DNA from: Kyrpidia sp.
Lineage (GTDB): Bacteria > Bacillota > Bacilli > Kyrpidiales > Kyrpidiaceae
Length of the DNA: 64,000 nucleotides
NCBI GenBank assembly: GCA_029960885.1
Contig: JASBVV010000023.1
Span: 1 to 64,000 of the forward strand
Direction: 5' to 3'
A program made the position numbers and the translations under genes. Numbering within the stretch: position 1 is the first letter of the stretch; every line of letters begins with the position of its first letter. Below the pieces are notes generated by a model. It searched no databases and had not been told where the DNA came from. It saw only the letters and a list, made by a program, of their open reading frames with translations. This document shows positions 33,395-43,105 of this stretch, piece by piece.

Positions 33395-33583
33395 GTGCCG
33401 AGACGGCGTGGCGTGATGTCCGAGGAGTTCAAGGTCGAGTTGGCCAAGGACCTCGGGTTTTATGACACCGTGCAGCGCGAAGGCTGGGGTGGCATCCGCG
33501 CCCGGGATGCGGGGAATATGGTGCGGCGAGCCATCGAAATTGCCGAGAAATCGTTGCGGGAGCGCCACGATACCGACCTGTGA
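33395..33583 (+). CDS. sspF: Alpha/beta-type small acid-soluble spore protein SspF
   Basis: The 62-residue protein reads [20 protein letters not shown], then [20 protein letters not shown] and [14 protein letters not shown], the two conserved SASP motifs as in B. subtilis SspF. These proteins coat forespore DNA, protect it from UV and heat, and are degraded by Gpr at germination. The GTG start has a GGGGGGA box. Expression is expected from SigmaG; I see no clear SigmaG promoter. A terminator follows. Confidence 0.93.
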   Translation: MPRRRGVMSEEFKVELAKDLGFYDTVQREGWGGIRARDAGNMVRRAIEIAEKSLRERHDTDL

Positions 33584-33592
33584 ACGGCGGCC

Positions 33593-33620
33593 GGCCAGGG
33601 GGCATCCCCTGGTCTTTTTT
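33593..33620 (+). terminator. Intrinsic terminator of sspF
   Basis: A 9-bp stem (33593-33601 with 33606-33614) around GCAT is followed by six Ts at 33615-33620. It separates sspF from the cyanophycin genes. Confidence 0.85.
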
Positions 33621-33641
33621 CGTGAGGAGGGGGCAACAGGC

Positions 33642-34448
33642 GTGGAAGCAAAGCCCGGTCCCCTGGTCATCATTGGAGGCGCCGAGGACAAACAGGGGGA
33701 TTGTGTGATCCTGCGGGAAGTCGTCCGGTTGGCCGGGGGAAGCCGAGCCCGGATCGTCGTCGTCACCGCGGCCACCGAGTTTCCGGTCGAGGTGGGGAAT
33801 GAGTACGCCGGCGTGTTTCTGCGGTTGGGAGCCGGAGATGTGCAGCCCCTTCATATCGGCAGGCGGGAGGAAGCGGAGGCTCCGTTTGCCGAGCGGTTGG
33901 TGGAGAAGGCCACCTGCGTGTTTTTTACGGGGGGAGAACAACGGCGAATCACCCGGCTTCTCGGGGGGACCCGCCTGGATGCCGTGCTGCACCGGATGCA
34001 CGGGGAGGGGTTGGTGCTGGCCGGAACCAGCGCCGGGGCATCCATGATGTCGAGCACGATGATCGTCGAGGGGGAGGCGGAGACCCATCCCCGGCCCGGG
34101 ATTGTTCACATGGAACCGGGGATGGAATTTCTTGCCGGATTGGTCATCGACCAGCATTTTGCCCAAAGGGGGCGGCTGGGCCGTTTGTTGTCGGCGGTGG
34201 CAAAATATCCCCATCATTTGGGACTGGGGATTGACGAGAACACGGCGGTCATCGTCTCGGGGTTGGAGTGCCGCGTGATTGGTTCAGGGGCGGTGAGCAT
34301 CGTCGATGCGGGAGCCCTCACCTATTCGAATGTGGATCGGGCGGACCGGGGAGAACCCCTCGCCCTTTGCGGAGTCCGGTTGCACGTGCTTCCCGCCGGG
34401 TATCGGTTTCACCTGCGCGAACGCCGGCCGGTGTTGGACGATGACTGA
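33642..34448 (+). CDS. cphB: Cyanophycinase
   Basis: The 268-residue peptidase of family S51 cuts cyanophycin into beta-Asp-Arg dipeptides. The nucleophile Ser is in LAGTSAGASMMS; PLVIIGGAEDKQG, FFTGGEQRRIT and IDQHFAQRGRLGRLL are typical. The GTG start has a GAGGAGGGGG box. It lies 30 bp before cphA in the same orientation, so the two form an operon for making and breaking one storage polymer. No cytoplasmic export signal is seen, so it is intracellular. Confidence 0.92.
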   Translation: MEAKPGPLVIIGGAEDKQGDCVILREVVRLAGGSRARIVVVTAATEFPVEVGNEYAGVFLRLGAGDVQPLHIGRREEAEAPFAERLVEKATCVFFTGGEQRRITRLLGGTRLDAVLHRMHGEGLVLAGTSAGASMMSSTMIVEGEAETHPRPGIVHMEPGMEFLAGLVIDQHFAQRGRLGRLLSAVAKYPHHLGLGIDENTAVIVSGLECRVIGSGAVSIVDAGALTYSNVDRADRGEPLALCGVRLHVLPAGYRFHLRERRPVLDDD

Positions 34449-34478
34449 GCCTCACCGAGAAGATGAGGAGTTGACATC

Positions 34479-37160
34479 ATGAAGATTCTCGACGTTCGGT
34501 TCATTCCCGGGCCCAATATTTACGTGGCCAAACCGGTGCTCGTTGCCCGGATTGATCTCGAGGACTTGACCGAGCGAGAAAGTCGCGAGTTTCCGGGTTT
34601 TGGCGAAGGGCTCATCCGGCGTTTGCCCGGGGTGGCCGACCACCACTGTGCCAAGGGGGCTCCGGGCGGCTTTCTCGAGCGGCTGCGGGAAGGTACATAT
34701 TTTGGCCACATTGTGGAGCACGTGACGTTGGAATTGACGGATCGGATCGAGGCTCCCGCGTATTTTGGGAAAACCCTGTATGCCGGACGACCCGGGCTGT
34801 ACGACGTGGTCATGGAGTGCAGCGCTCCCGAGGCCATGACCCGTCTGCTTTCCATCGCCGTGGACCTCGTGCGGGCCCTCCTGGACGGTCGGGTGTATCC
34901 GTTGGAGGAGGCCCTGGAGGACGCCCGGGAGATTCATCGCAGGCACATGCTGGGCCCCAGCACCCTGGCGATCATTCGGGCGGCAAGAGCCAGGGGCATT
35001 CCCTGCAGGCGCGTTCTCGGCGGCAGCTTCGTCCAATTGGGGACGGGAAAATGGGCAAAACGCATGGAAGCCACCATTGGGCCCCACACCTCGGCGGTGG
35101 CGGTGGACATCGCATGTAACAAGGCGTATACCAAGGCGGTGTTGAAGGAGGCCGGGGTCCCGGTTCCGGAGGGCGGAACCGCGCTCTCTGAAGACGAGGC
35201 GCTGGAGATGGCCCGTACAGTGGGGCTGCCGGTGGCGGTGAAGCCGGTTCGCGGCAACCAAGGCCGGGGGGTTACGGTGCGGGTGGACTCCGAGGAGGAG
35301 GTGCGGTGGGCGTATCGCCGGGCGGCGGAGGTCGACCGGGAAGTGATCGTGGAACGGTGGGTTCCGGGACGCCAGTACCGCGCTCTGGTGGTGCGGGGCC
35401 GGCTGGTGGCCGCGGCCCTGCGCCGCCCGGCCCGGGTGACGGGTGACGGCATTCATTCGGTGCAGGAGCTGATTGATCTGGAGAATGCCGATCCCCGCCG
35501 GGGGGTGGGACACGAAAAGCCCTTAACGCAAATTCGCACCGATGAGAACGTGTTGCGCCAGTTGGCCGCACAGGGCTTGGATTTGGACTCGGTGCCCGAA
35601 CCCGGCCGCACGGTGGTGCTGCGCGACAGTGCGAATTTGAGCACCGGGGGCACGGCGGCGGATGTCACCGATTCGGTTCATCCGGATCAGCGGCGGTTGT
35701 GCGAGCGGGCCGCCCTGGCGGTCGGTTTGGATATCTGCGGCGTGGATCTGATGACGCCGGATATGACCCGATCGCCGGCGGAGGTCGGGGCGGTGGTGCT
35801 GGAAGTGAACGCGGCGCCGGGGATTCGCATGCACGAGTTTCCGTCGGAGGGGACCCCCCGCCATGTGGGCCGGGCGATTGTCGATGCCCTGTTTCCTCCG
35901 GGTCATCCTTTCCGGGTCCCGGTGTACGCGGTAACGGGAACCAATGGCAAAACGACCACCGTGCGGATGATCGCACACATCCTCCAGACCTGCGGGGAAA
36001 CGGTGGGCATGGCCACCACCGACGGGATCTACGTGGATGGCCGGCAGATTGTGGAAGGCGACACCACCGGGCCGGACAGCGCGCGAACGGTGTTGGCCCA
36101 TCCCGATGTCACGGCGGCGGTGTTGGAGACCGCCAGGGGTGGACTGATTCGCGGGGGACTCGGTTATGAATGGGCCGATGTGGCGGTATTGACCAACATT
36201 TCCTGCGATCATATCGGTCAGGATCACATCGAATCCCTCGAGGACTTGATTTTTGTCAAATCTCTGGTGGCCGAACGGGTGTACCCGGGGGGGACAGTGG
36301 TCCTCAACGCCGACGACCCTTCCCTGGTGGCCTTGGCCGGCCGCCTTCGACGTCGGATTTTCTTCTTCAGTTTGCGGGCGGATCACCCGGTGGTGTTGCG
36401 CCATCTGGCCGTCGGCGGCACCGCGTTTCTCGCCAAGGACGGGTGGATTCTGGAACGGACCGGGGCCCGAACGTGGCCCATCGTGCGGATTTCGGCCGTT
36501 CCGGTCACGTGCAGGGGGGCGGCGCTGTTTCATGCGGCCAATGCGTTGGCGGCGGCCGCGGCCTGTAGGGCTGGAGGGGTGCCGCGTTCCCGGGTGGCAC
36601 AAGCCCTTCGCCGATTCGGCACGGAGGTGGATAATCCCGGCCGCACCAACCTGTACCGGGTCGGAGAGGCCTATGTTCTGGTGGATTACGGACACAATCC
36701 ACATAGTTTCGCCGCGATCGGACAGTTGGCGGCTCAGTGGCCGGGCCCGAGAACGACCGCCGTTCTGGGCGTGCCCGGGGACCGGGAGAACTGGGTCATT
36801 CAGTCGGCGGGACAAGAGGCCGCGCATCATTTTGACCGGATTTGGGTCAAAGAGGATGTCGATACCCGGGGCCGGGAACGGGGGGAGGTGGCGGCGCTGT
36901 TGGCCGATGCGGTTCGAACCGCCGAACCGTCGCGTCCGGTTTACGTTCGGTTGGCGGAAACGGAAGCCCTTCGGGAAGCGCTGATCTCCTCGGTGCCCGG
37001 TGAGTTGATCGTGGTGTTTTATGAGAAGAAAGAGCCTCTGCTGGAGGTGCTCAGGGAGCTGGGAGCCAGGAGGGAGATGCAGTGGCCGCGGGCGGCCGGG
37101 CTTGGGGCTCGCGTGGTGGGTGCGAGACCGAGACAACTTTGGCAGACCACGATACAATAG
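34479..37160 (+). CDS. cphA: Cyanophycin synthetase
   Basis: At 893 residues it has the normal length and three-domain plan: an N-terminal domain (about 1-160), an ATP-grasp domain (about 215-470; VAVKPVRGNQGRGVTV, LEVNAAPGIRMHEFP) that adds aspartate, and a Mur-ligase-like domain (about 480-880; AVTGTNGKTTTVRMIAHIL, DYGHNPHSF) that adds arginine. The product, multi-L-arginyl-poly-L-aspartate, stores nitrogen. The GAGGAG box precedes the ATG. The pair cphB-cphA is inserted between sspF and ispE. Because it follows a spore gene, a link to sporulation is possible but not shown. Confidence 0.95.
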   Translation: MKILDVRFIPGPNIYVAKPVLVARIDLEDLTERESREFPGFGEGLIRRLPGVADHHCAKGAPGGFLERLREGTYFGHIVEHVTLELTDRIEAPAYFGKTLYAGRPGLYDVVMECSAPEAMTRLLSIAVDLVRALLDGRVYPLEEALEDAREIHRRHMLGPSTLAIIRAARARGIPCRRVLGGSFVQLGTGKWAKRMEATIGPHTSAVAVDIACNKAYTKAVLKEAGVPVPEGGTALSEDEALEMARTVGLPVAVKPVRGNQGRGVTVRVDSEEEVRWAYRRAAEVDREVIVERWVPGRQYRALVVRGRLVAAALRRPARVTGDGIHSVQELIDLENADPRRGVGHEKPLTQIRTDENVLRQLAAQGLDLDSVPEPGRTVVLRDSANLSTGGTAADVTDSVHPDQRRLCERAALAVGLDICGVDLMTPDMTRSPAEVGAVVLEVNAAPGIRMHEFPSEGTPRHVGRAIVDALFPPGHPFRVPVYAVTGTNGKTTTVRMIAHILQTCGETVGMATTDGIYVDGRQIVEGDTTGPDSARTVLAHPDVTAAVLETARGGLIRGGLGYEWADVAVLTNISCDHIGQDHIESLEDLIFVKSLVAERVYPGGTVVLNADDPSLVALAGRLRRRIFFFSLRADHPVVLRHLAVGGTAFLAKDGWILERTGARTWPIVRISAVPVTCRGAALFHAANALAAAAACRAGGVPRSRVAQALRRFGTEVDNPGRTNLYRVGEAYVLVDYGHNPHSFAAIGQLAAQWPGPRTTAVLGVPGDRENWVIQSAGQEAAHHFDRIWVKEDVDTRGRERGEVAALLADAVRTAEPSRPVYVRLAETEALREALISSVPGELIVVFYEKKEPLLEVLRELGARREMQWPRAAGLGARVVGARPRQLWQTTIQ

Positions 37161-37210
37161 AGGCGAAGCTGGGCCGGTGATCCAGCGGTTGAGGGGTTGG
37201 GAGGGCGACT

Positions 37211-38128
37211 GTGGTCTGCGAGAAAGCACCGGCGAAAATCAATCTTTCCCTGGATGTCCTCTATCGCCGAGACGACGGATACCATGAAGTGGAAATGGTC
37301 ATGCAAACGGTGGATTTTGCAGACCGTGTTTTTCTTGAAGCGGCCGACGAACTCCGGTTCACTTGCAGTCATCCGACGCTCCCGACGGACGAGCGCAATT
37401 TGGCCCTGCGCGCCGCCCGGTTGATGCAGCGGGTGGCGGGGGGCGGTCTGGGCGCGTCGATCCACTTGGACAAGCGCATTCCGCTTTCGGCGGGACTGGC
37501 GGGAGGATCCACCGATGCCGCCGCGGTGTTGCGAGGGCTGAATCGGCTCTGGCGGTTGGGCTTGACGTTGGATGAATTGGCCGAGATCGGTGCCGCACTC
37601 GGTTCCGATGTGCCTTTCTGTGTGTACGGAGGCACGGCGTTGGCCCGGGGGCGCGGCGAGCGGATTGAGATCTTGCCGCCGTGCCCGCCGGTGTGGGTCG
37701 TTCTGGTCCATCCGCCGATTTCCGTATCCACGGCTTCGGTGTATGCCCGGCTCCGCCTGGACGAGGTGCGGAGTCATCCGGAGACGCCCCGGATGGTGAA
37801 CGCCGTTCGCAAAGGGGACATTGAAGAGATCGCCCGCCGTCTCGGCAATGTCCTGGAAACAGTGACTTTTGCCCTGCATCCGGAAGTGCGGCGGATCAAG
37901 GCCCAGATGATCCGTTTCGGGGCGCTCGGTGCGCTGATGTCGGGCAGCGGGCCCACGGTGTTCGGCCTGGTGGACAGGCAGACGAAAGCGGAGAGGATCT
38001 ACAATGCCTTTCGAGGCTTTGTGCGGGAGGTATACCTCACCCGGGTGTGCAGTCTGGGCGACGACGTTGTGGGAAAGCGGAGGGAAGTCTATGGATGCCA
38101 TCGTCCTGACGGGGGGGAGCGTTTCTGA
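37211..38128 (+). CDS. ispE: 4-diphosphocytidyl-2-C-methylerythritol kinase
   Basis: The 305-residue GHMP kinase acts in the MEP isoprenoid pathway. It shows the N-terminal KAPAKINLSLDVL, the ATP loop IPLSAGLAGGSTDAAAVLRGLN, GSDVPFCVYGGTAL and LMSGSGPTVFGL. GTG start with GGGAGGG. The 3' end overlaps the next gene by 38 bp. Confidence 0.94.
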   Translation: MVCEKAPAKINLSLDVLYRRDDGYHEVEMVMQTVDFADRVFLEAADELRFTCSHPTLPTDERNLALRAARLMQRVAGGGLGASIHLDKRIPLSAGLAGGSTDAAAVLRGLNRLWRLGLTLDELAEIGAALGSDVPFCVYGGTALARGRGERIEILPPCPPVWVVLVHPPISVSTASVYARLRLDEVRSHPETPRMVNAVRKGDIEEIARRLGNVLETVTFALHPEVRRIKAQMIRFGALGALMSGSGPTVFGLVDRQTKAERIYNAFRGFVREVYLTRVCSLGDDVVGKRREVYGCHRPDGGERF

Positions 38129-38834
38129 TAAGGACGGGCCAAAAGCTCTCTGGCCGATTCAAGGACGGGCCATGGTCGACTATGTGTTGGACGCCCTGTC
38201 CGGGGCGGCGGACGTAGACCGCATCGCCGTCGTCGGCCGGGCGGCGGGCTCTGTGCCCGCCGCCCACTGGTTGCACCAATCGGGGTCCATCGTGGATCAC
38301 CTGCGCGCGGCGTTGAGTTGGTTGGGTCGTCCCCGGGGTGAACACGTCTTGATCGCCACCTGCGACGTGCCGCTGTTGACCGGGGCTATGGTGGAAGATC
38401 TCTTGCATCGCTGCCGGCCGTTTGACCGGGACCTGTATTATCCGATCGTCCGCAGGGAAGATTGCGAGCGGGAATTTCCCGGGATGCGGCGGACGTATGT
38501 GAAGCTGCGGGACGGCACCTTCACCGGAGGAAATCTCTTTGTGATGAAGGACGACGTTTTGGACCGGGTTCTTCCCCGGATCGACCGGTTCGTGCAGAAC
38601 CGCAAGAACCCATTGCACCTGTCCAGGGAATTGGGTTGGAGTTTCACGGCGCGCTTGGCGGTCAGCCGGCTGGTCGGCGTGCTGTCCATCGATCAGGTGG
38701 AGGCACGGGTTACGGAACTCTTCGCCGTTCGGGCCTGTGCCGTGGTTTGTCCCTATGCGGCCATCGGCGCGGATGTGGATGATCGGGAAGATTTGGGGTG
38801 GGTGATCCGGGCGTTGGCGGGGAGATTGTCTTAA
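38091..38834 (+). CDS. MobA-like nucleotidyltransferase
   Basis: The 247-residue protein starts with a GT-A nucleotide-binding loop (MDAIVLTGGSVSDKDGPKAL) and has the metal motif LIATCDVPLLTGAMVEDLL. A long C-terminal half follows (RRTYVKLRDGTFTGGNLFVM, RNPLHLSRELG-like KNPLHLSRELGWSF). It resembles proteins found between ispE and purR in other Firmicutes, of unknown substrate; the motif KLRDGTFTGGN is typical of them. The GGAGGG box lies inside ispE, so the two are coupled. A role in cofactor or cell-wall nucleotide synthesis is only a guess. Confidence 0.75.
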   Translation: MDAIVLTGGSVSDKDGPKALWPIQGRAMVDYVLDALSGAADVDRIAVVGRAAGSVPAAHWLHQSGSIVDHLRAALSWLGRPRGEHVLIATCDVPLLTGAMVEDLLHRCRPFDRDLYYPIVRREDCEREFPGMRRTYVKLRDGTFTGGNLFVMKDDVLDRVLPRIDRFVQNRKNPLHLSRELGWSFTARLAVSRLVGVLSIDQVEARVTELFAVRACAVVCPYAAIGADVDDREDLGWVIRALAGRLS

Positions 38835-38877
38835 GCCGAAAGAAATGGTATATTTCTCGTGGGAATGTTCGGTTTTT
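38831..38877 (+). promoter_or_regulatory. Putative PurBox pair upstream of purR
   Basis: The minus strand of 38864-38877 reads AAAAACCGAACATT, containing a full match to the PurR-binding PurBox AWWWCCGAACWWT. A weaker plus-strand box at 38832-38844 has CCGAAA in place of CCGAAC. The two face each other, but the gap is about two bases wider than in B. subtilis. This suggests autoregulation. Confidence 0.6.
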
Positions 38878-38887
38878 GGGATGGGGG

Positions 38888-39730
38888 ATGGCAGAGGTGC
38901 GCCGCAGCGACCGGCTGGTTTGTCTGACGCAACTGTTCTTGGAGAACCCCCACACCGCTGTGTCGCTGACCGACCTGGCCGAGCGATTGGGGGCGGCCAA
39001 GTCGTCCTTGAGCGAGGATCTGGCCATTGTGCGGGCCGTGTTTGAGCAGCGGGGGATCGGCACGTTTGAAACTCTGACCGGGGCGGCGGGGGGGATCCGG
39101 TACATCCCGGGGGTCAGTGAAACGTTCGCCGTGGAGTTTGTGCGAGGCCTGCAAAAGGAATTGGCGGAGGCCGATCGCATTCTTCCCGGCGGCTTTTTGT
39201 TCATGTCGGACATCCTGGGGAGACCGGACGTCCTGGACGCGGCCGGGCGGCTGTTCGCCCACCGGTTTGCCGGTGCCGGGGCGGAAGCGGTCCTCACGGT
39301 GGAAACCAAAGGGATTCCCTTGGCGGTCTCGACGGCCCGGTACCTGGGCCTCCCCATCGTGGTGGTGCGCAGGAATCAGAGGGTCACCGAGGGTTCGGCG
39401 GTGAGTTTGAACTACGTGTCCGGCTCGGACCGGCGCATCCAGACCATGTCGTTATCCCGCAGGTCTTTGAGGGAAGGCTCCCGGGCGCTGATCATCGACG
39501 ATTTTATGAAAGCCGGGGGAACCGCCCGGGCCTTGGTGGAATTGTTGGCGGAGTTTCACGGCCGGGTGGCGGGCATCGGGGTGTTCACCGCCACCCTGGA
39601 ACCCGAAAAGAAGTTGGTCAACGATTATGTCTCCCTCGTGGACATCGGGCAAGTGGATGAGGAAGGGCGGCGGGTCGAAATTTTGTTCGGGACCTATTTT
39701 CGCAAGGAATCTTTCAGGAAGGAAGGATAG
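38888..39730 (+). CDS. purR: Purine operon repressor PurR
   Basis: The 280-residue protein has an N-terminal winged helix ([41 protein letters not shown]) and a phosphoribosyltransferase-like domain with PRPP loop [20 protein letters not shown]. It represses purine genes and is induced by PRPP or antagonised by (p)ppGpp. The chosen ATG gives the homologous N-terminus; the Shine-Dalgarno is poorly spaced. It is followed at once by ridA, as in Bacillus purR-yabJ. Confidence 0.93.
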   Translation: MAEVRRSDRLVCLTQLFLENPHTAVSLTDLAERLGAAKSSLSEDLAIVRAVFEQRGIGTFETLTGAAGGIRYIPGVSETFAVEFVRGLQKELAEADRILPGGFLFMSDILGRPDVLDAAGRLFAHRFAGAGAEAVLTVETKGIPLAVSTARYLGLPIVVVRRNQRVTEGSAVSLNYVSGSDRRIQTMSLSRRSLREGSRALIIDDFMKAGGTARALVELLAEFHGRVAGIGVFTATLEPEKKLVNDYVSLVDIGQVDEEGRRVEILFGTYFRKESFRKEG

Positions 39731-39735
39731 TGTCG

Positions 39736-40125
39736 ATGTCCAACCAGATCGTTTCCACGTCGGATGCGCCGGCGGCCATCGGTCCGTATTCTCAAGGAAT
39801 TCGCGCGGGATCTCTGCTCTTCACCTCAGGGCAGATTCCCCTCACCCCGACCGGGGAGTTGGTGACCGGGGATATTCGGGAACAGACCCGGCAAGTGTTT
39901 GCCAACCTCCGGGCCGTTTTGGCGGCGGGGGGCGCTTCGTGGGCCGATGTGGTGAAAGTGACGGTTTTTTTGGCGGACATGAACGATTTTGCCGCGATGA
40001 ACGAGGTGTACGAGGAGGTGCTCGGTCCTTACAAACCGGCCCGCTCGACGGTTCAGGCGGGACGGCTGCCCAAAGACGCCGGTGTGGAGATCGAGCTGAT
40101 CGCCGTCGTTCCGGAGTCAATTTGA
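39736..40125 (+). CDS. ridA: RidA-family reactive imine deaminase (YabJ)
   Basis: The 129-residue protein shows [21 protein letters not shown], the catalytic-site arginine in [21 protein letters not shown], and the trimer core of the YjgF/YER057c/UK114 family. RidA hydrolyses toxic 2-aminoacrylate and related imines from PLP enzymes; yabJ is needed for full PurR function in B. subtilis. The ATG at 39736 has AAGGA eight bases upstream. Confidence 0.93.
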   Translation: MSNQIVSTSDAPAAIGPYSQGIRAGSLLFTSGQIPLTPTGELVTGDIREQTRQVFANLRAVLAAGGASWADVVKVTVFLADMNDFAAMNEVYEEVLGPYKPARSTVQAGRLPKDAGVEIELIAVVPESI

Positions 40126-40192
40126 ATGGAATTGAAAAGGTTCTGTGCCGGGTGCCGTTGAACATTCCCTCTAAACGGAAGGGGGAATGGCG

Positions 40193-40480
40193 ATGGAGAT
40201 CACGTCGGTTCGTTTGGTTCGACTCAGCGACGGGAAGCTGCGGGCGCTGGCTTCGGTGACGTTTGACGGTGAGTTCGTGGTCCACCAGGTTCGGGTGATC
40301 GAAGGAACCGCCGGCTTGTTCGTGGCCATGCCGGCCCGGCGGACGTCCTCCGGGGCGTACCGCGATATTGCGCACCCGGTGTCGGCCGCTTTTCGAGCGA
40401 AGGTGCAGGAGGCGGTGTTGGCCGCCTATGGCCGGGAGTTGAATCGGGAGCCGTCGGCGGGGGTCGGGGGCAAGGGCTGA
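40193..40480 (+). CDS. spoVG: Stage V sporulation / RNA-binding regulator SpoVG
   Basis: The 95-residue protein reads MEITSVRLVRLSDGKLRALA, VTFDGEFVVHQVRVIEG, then FVAMPARRTSSGAYRDIAHP. SpoVG is a nucleic-acid-binding regulator needed for cortex formation and virulence or division control. The second ATG (40193) is chosen by its spacing from AAGGGGGA. In B. subtilis spoVG is transcribed by SigmaH and repressed by AbrB; upstream here only a weak SigmaH-like pair (near 40136 and 40160) is seen. The 217 bp downstream hold only the glmU promoter. Confidence 0.94.
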   Translation: MEITSVRLVRLSDGKLRALASVTFDGEFVVHQVRVIEGTAGLFVAMPARRTSSGAYRDIAHPVSAAFRAKVQEAVLAAYGRELNREPSAGVGGKG

Positions 40481-40603
40481 GGGCTCTCTTGATCCGGCCG
40501 GCTCACTCGGACATCGAAGCGGCTTCCCGGCCCTGACGATCCGGCCGCGTCATGCTCGGCCGGACAAGGCGCGGTGTTTGCGCTGTCACCTTTCGCGCGA
40601 TGG

Positions 40604-40632
40604 TTGAATCCCCTATAGTGATGCGTTATAGT
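40604..40632 (+). promoter_or_regulatory. glmU SigmaA promoter
   Basis: TTGAAT (40604-40609) and TATAGT (40627-40632) are 17 bp apart, 65 bp before the glmU start. Confidence 0.65.
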
Positions 40633-40697
40633 GTGTACCGGAAACGCCTTTGTCCGCGGCGTGCCACGGGGCGGACGAGGCGACGGGGGGATGGTCA

Positions 40698-42107
40698 TTG
40701 ACGCAGCGAAACGCCGTGGTCTTGGCGGCCGGGCTGGGGACCCGGATGAAGTCCCGGAGGCACAAGGTCGTTCATGAAGTGTGCGGCAAACCCATGATAC
40801 GGCACGTGGTCGACCACTTGAAGGCGTCCGGAGTCCACCGGATTGTCGTGGTGGTGGGGCATCTGGCGGAACAGGTGCGCGGCGTACTCGGGGAAGAGGT
40901 GGAGTACGCGGTCCAGGAGCAGGCATTGGGCACGGGCCACGCCGTGTTGCAGGCGGCTCCCCTTTTGGAAGGCACGGAAGGACAGACCCTCGTGGTCTGC
41001 GGGGACACGCCTTTGGTCCGGCCGGAGACATTCCAACGGCTTGCGGATGTGCAGCGCCGGACGGGGGCGGCGGCCACGGTGTTGACAGCCCGGCTCGACA
41101 GTCCCGCCGGTTATGGCCGGATTCTCCGGGACGGCGATCAGGTGGCGGCGATTGTCGAGGAGAAGGATGCGGACGAATCGATCCGGGCGATCCGGGAAGT
41201 CAACGCAGGCACGTACTGTTTTGACACCGAGGCGCTATTCCGGACGGTTCGACGGCTCGATAACGGCAATCGGCAAGGTGAATACTATCTGACAGATTCG
41301 GCCGCGGTGTTGCGAAAAGACGGTTTGCGGGTCATCCCGGTGATGCTGGAGGACGCGGAAGAAATGGCCGGGGTGAATGACCGGGTGCAATTGGCCTCGG
41401 TGGAGGATGCGATGCGGCGCCGGATTCTCGAAGGGTGGATGAGGGAAGGGGTGACCGTCGTCGATCCGCGGTCCACGTATGTGGATGCCGGCGTGGCGAT
41501 CGGGAGAGACACGGTGATATTCCCGGGGACGCTCATCCAAGCCGGGACGCGAATCGGTGAGGATTGCCGCATCGGCCCCAATGCCCGTCTGTCCCAAACG
41601 GTGGTTGAGGACGGCGTGCGGGTGGAACAATCGGTGGTGCTTGGCGCGACGCTGAGGTCCGGGTGTGCCGTGGGGCCATTCGCCTATATTCGCCCGGGTT
41701 CGGTGGTGGGGATCGGGGCGAAGGTGGGGGATTTTGTCGAGGTCAAGAATGCGGTCATCGGCGCGAGGACCAAAGCGGCGCATCTCACCTACATCGGCGA
41801 TGCCGACATCGGGGAAGACGTCATCCTGGGGTGCGGGACGATCACCGTCAATTACGACGGGGAGCGCAAGTACCGGACACGGATCGGCGACCGCACCTTT
41901 GTCGGGTGCAACAGCAATCTGGTGGCGCCGGTGAGTGTGGGGGCGGACGCCTATGTCGCGGCGGGCTCCACCATTACGGAGGATGTTCCCGATGGGGCCA
42001 TGGCCGTTGCCCGGGAGCGCCAGATCAACAAAGAAGGATATGCGGAAAAGCTGAAACGCAAGTTGCGGGTGCGGCAGATGAGAAGCGAGGAGTCCCGGGA
42101 GTCATGA
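40698..42107 (+). CDS. glmU: Bifunctional GlmU (N-acetylglucosamine-1-P uridyltransferase / acetyltransferase)
   Basis: The 469-residue enzyme makes UDP-GlcNAc. The N-terminal pyrophosphorylase has [26 protein letters not shown] and VVCGDTPL; the C-terminal left-handed helix has hexapeptide repeats and the acetyl-transfer site ([14 protein letters not shown]-like, here [19 protein letters not shown]). The start is TTG with a G-rich box. It overlaps prs in an ATGA junction, tying cell-wall precursor supply to PRPP supply as in Bacillus. Confidence 0.95.
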   Translation: MTQRNAVVLAAGLGTRMKSRRHKVVHEVCGKPMIRHVVDHLKASGVHRIVVVVGHLAEQVRGVLGEEVEYAVQEQALGTGHAVLQAAPLLEGTEGQTLVVCGDTPLVRPETFQRLADVQRRTGAAATVLTARLDSPAGYGRILRDGDQVAAIVEEKDADESIRAIREVNAGTYCFDTEALFRTVRRLDNGNRQGEYYLTDSAAVLRKDGLRVIPVMLEDAEEMAGVNDRVQLASVEDAMRRRILEGWMREGVTVVDPRSTYVDAGVAIGRDTVIFPGTLIQAGTRIGEDCRIGPNARLSQTVVEDGVRVEQSVVLGATLRSGCAVGPFAYIRPGSVVGIGAKVGDFVEVKNAVIGARTKAAHLTYIGDADIGEDVILGCGTITVNYDGERKYRTRIGDRTFVGCNSNLVAPVSVGADAYVAAGSTITEDVPDGAMAVARERQINKEGYAEKLKRKLRVRQMRSEESRES

Positions 42108-43054
42108 GATATCGTGATGCGAAGTTAAAGATCTTTGCGGGGAACTCGAATCCCGGATTGGCCCTGGAGATTGTCGGGCACGTGGGTGTGGAGTTGGGGC
42201 GTTCCCGGGTGACCCGGTTCAGCGATGGAGAAATTCAGATCAAGATCGAGGAAAGCGTGCGCGGGTGCGATGTGTTCGTGGTGCAGTCCACCTCGGCGCC
42301 GATCAATGAGAATTTGATGGAATTGCTGATCATGGTGGACGCGCTCAAACGAGCGTCGGCCAAGCGCATCAATGTCGTGATGCCGTATTACGGATACGCC
42401 CGTCAGGACCGCAAGGCCAAACCCCGGGAACCGATCACGGCGAAACTGGTTGCGAACCTGATCGAGAAGGCGGGGGCCCATCGGGTGATCGCCATGGATC
42501 TCCATGCCGGACAGATTCAGGGCTTCTTTGACATTCCCGTCGATCACTTATTGGCGGAGCCGATCCTGGCGGGCTATTTTCAGTCGAAGGGGTTGACGGA
42601 CGTCGTCGTGGTTTCGCCGGATATGGGCGGGGTGACCCGTGCCCGGGGAATGGCCCAGCGGCTGGGTGCGCCCATCGCCATCATCGACAAGCGTCGCCCG
42701 GAGCCCAATGTGGCGGAGATCATGAACATCATCGGCGATATCGACGGCAAGACCGCGATCATGATCGACGATATCATCGATACGGCGGGGACCATCACCC
42801 AGGGGGCTAAGGCCCTGATGGAGCGCGGCGCGAAGGAAGTCTACGCCTGTTGTACCCACGCCGTTTTGTCCGGCCCTGCCGTGGACCGGCTGAAAGAATC
42901 GGAGATCCGCGAAGTGGTGGTGACCAACACCATCCCCCTGCGGGAATCCCCGTCACTGGACAAGCTGGTGGTGCTGTCGGTGGCGCCGCTGATCGGCGAT
43001 GCCATCATTCGCGTTCACGAAGACTTGTCGGTCAGCACGCTGTTTAACACATGA
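42104..43054 (+). CDS. prs: Ribose-phosphate pyrophosphokinase
   Basis: The 316-residue enzyme makes PRPP from ribose-5-phosphate and ATP. Signatures: [51 protein letters not shown], the divalent-cation loop [19 protein letters not shown] and PRPP loop [12 protein letters not shown]. The start overlaps the glmU stop. PRPP is also the PurR effector; purR lies 2.4 kb upstream. Confidence 0.96.
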   Translation: MRYRDAKLKIFAGNSNPGLALEIVGHVGVELGRSRVTRFSDGEIQIKIEESVRGCDVFVVQSTSAPINENLMELLIMVDALKRASAKRINVVMPYYGYARQDRKAKPREPITAKLVANLIEKAGAHRVIAMDLHAGQIQGFFDIPVDHLLAEPILAGYFQSKGLTDVVVVSPDMGGVTRARGMAQRLGAPIAIIDKRRPEPNVAEIMNIIGDIDGKTAIMIDDIIDTAGTITQGAKALMERGAKEVYACCTHAVLSGPAVDRLKESEIREVVVTNTIPLRESPSLDKLVVLSVAPLIGDAIIRVHEDLSVSTLFNT

Positions 43055-43105
43055 GAGCCCTGACCCTCGCGTGAATTTCAATGCTTCAGGAGAGGAGTGG
43101 TTTTC

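Noticed and set aside
40136-40166. SigmaH promoter for spoVG
   Set aside because: AAAGGTTCT and GAAC lie 15 bp apart, but each element has mismatches and the spacing is off; mentioned in the gene entry but not called.
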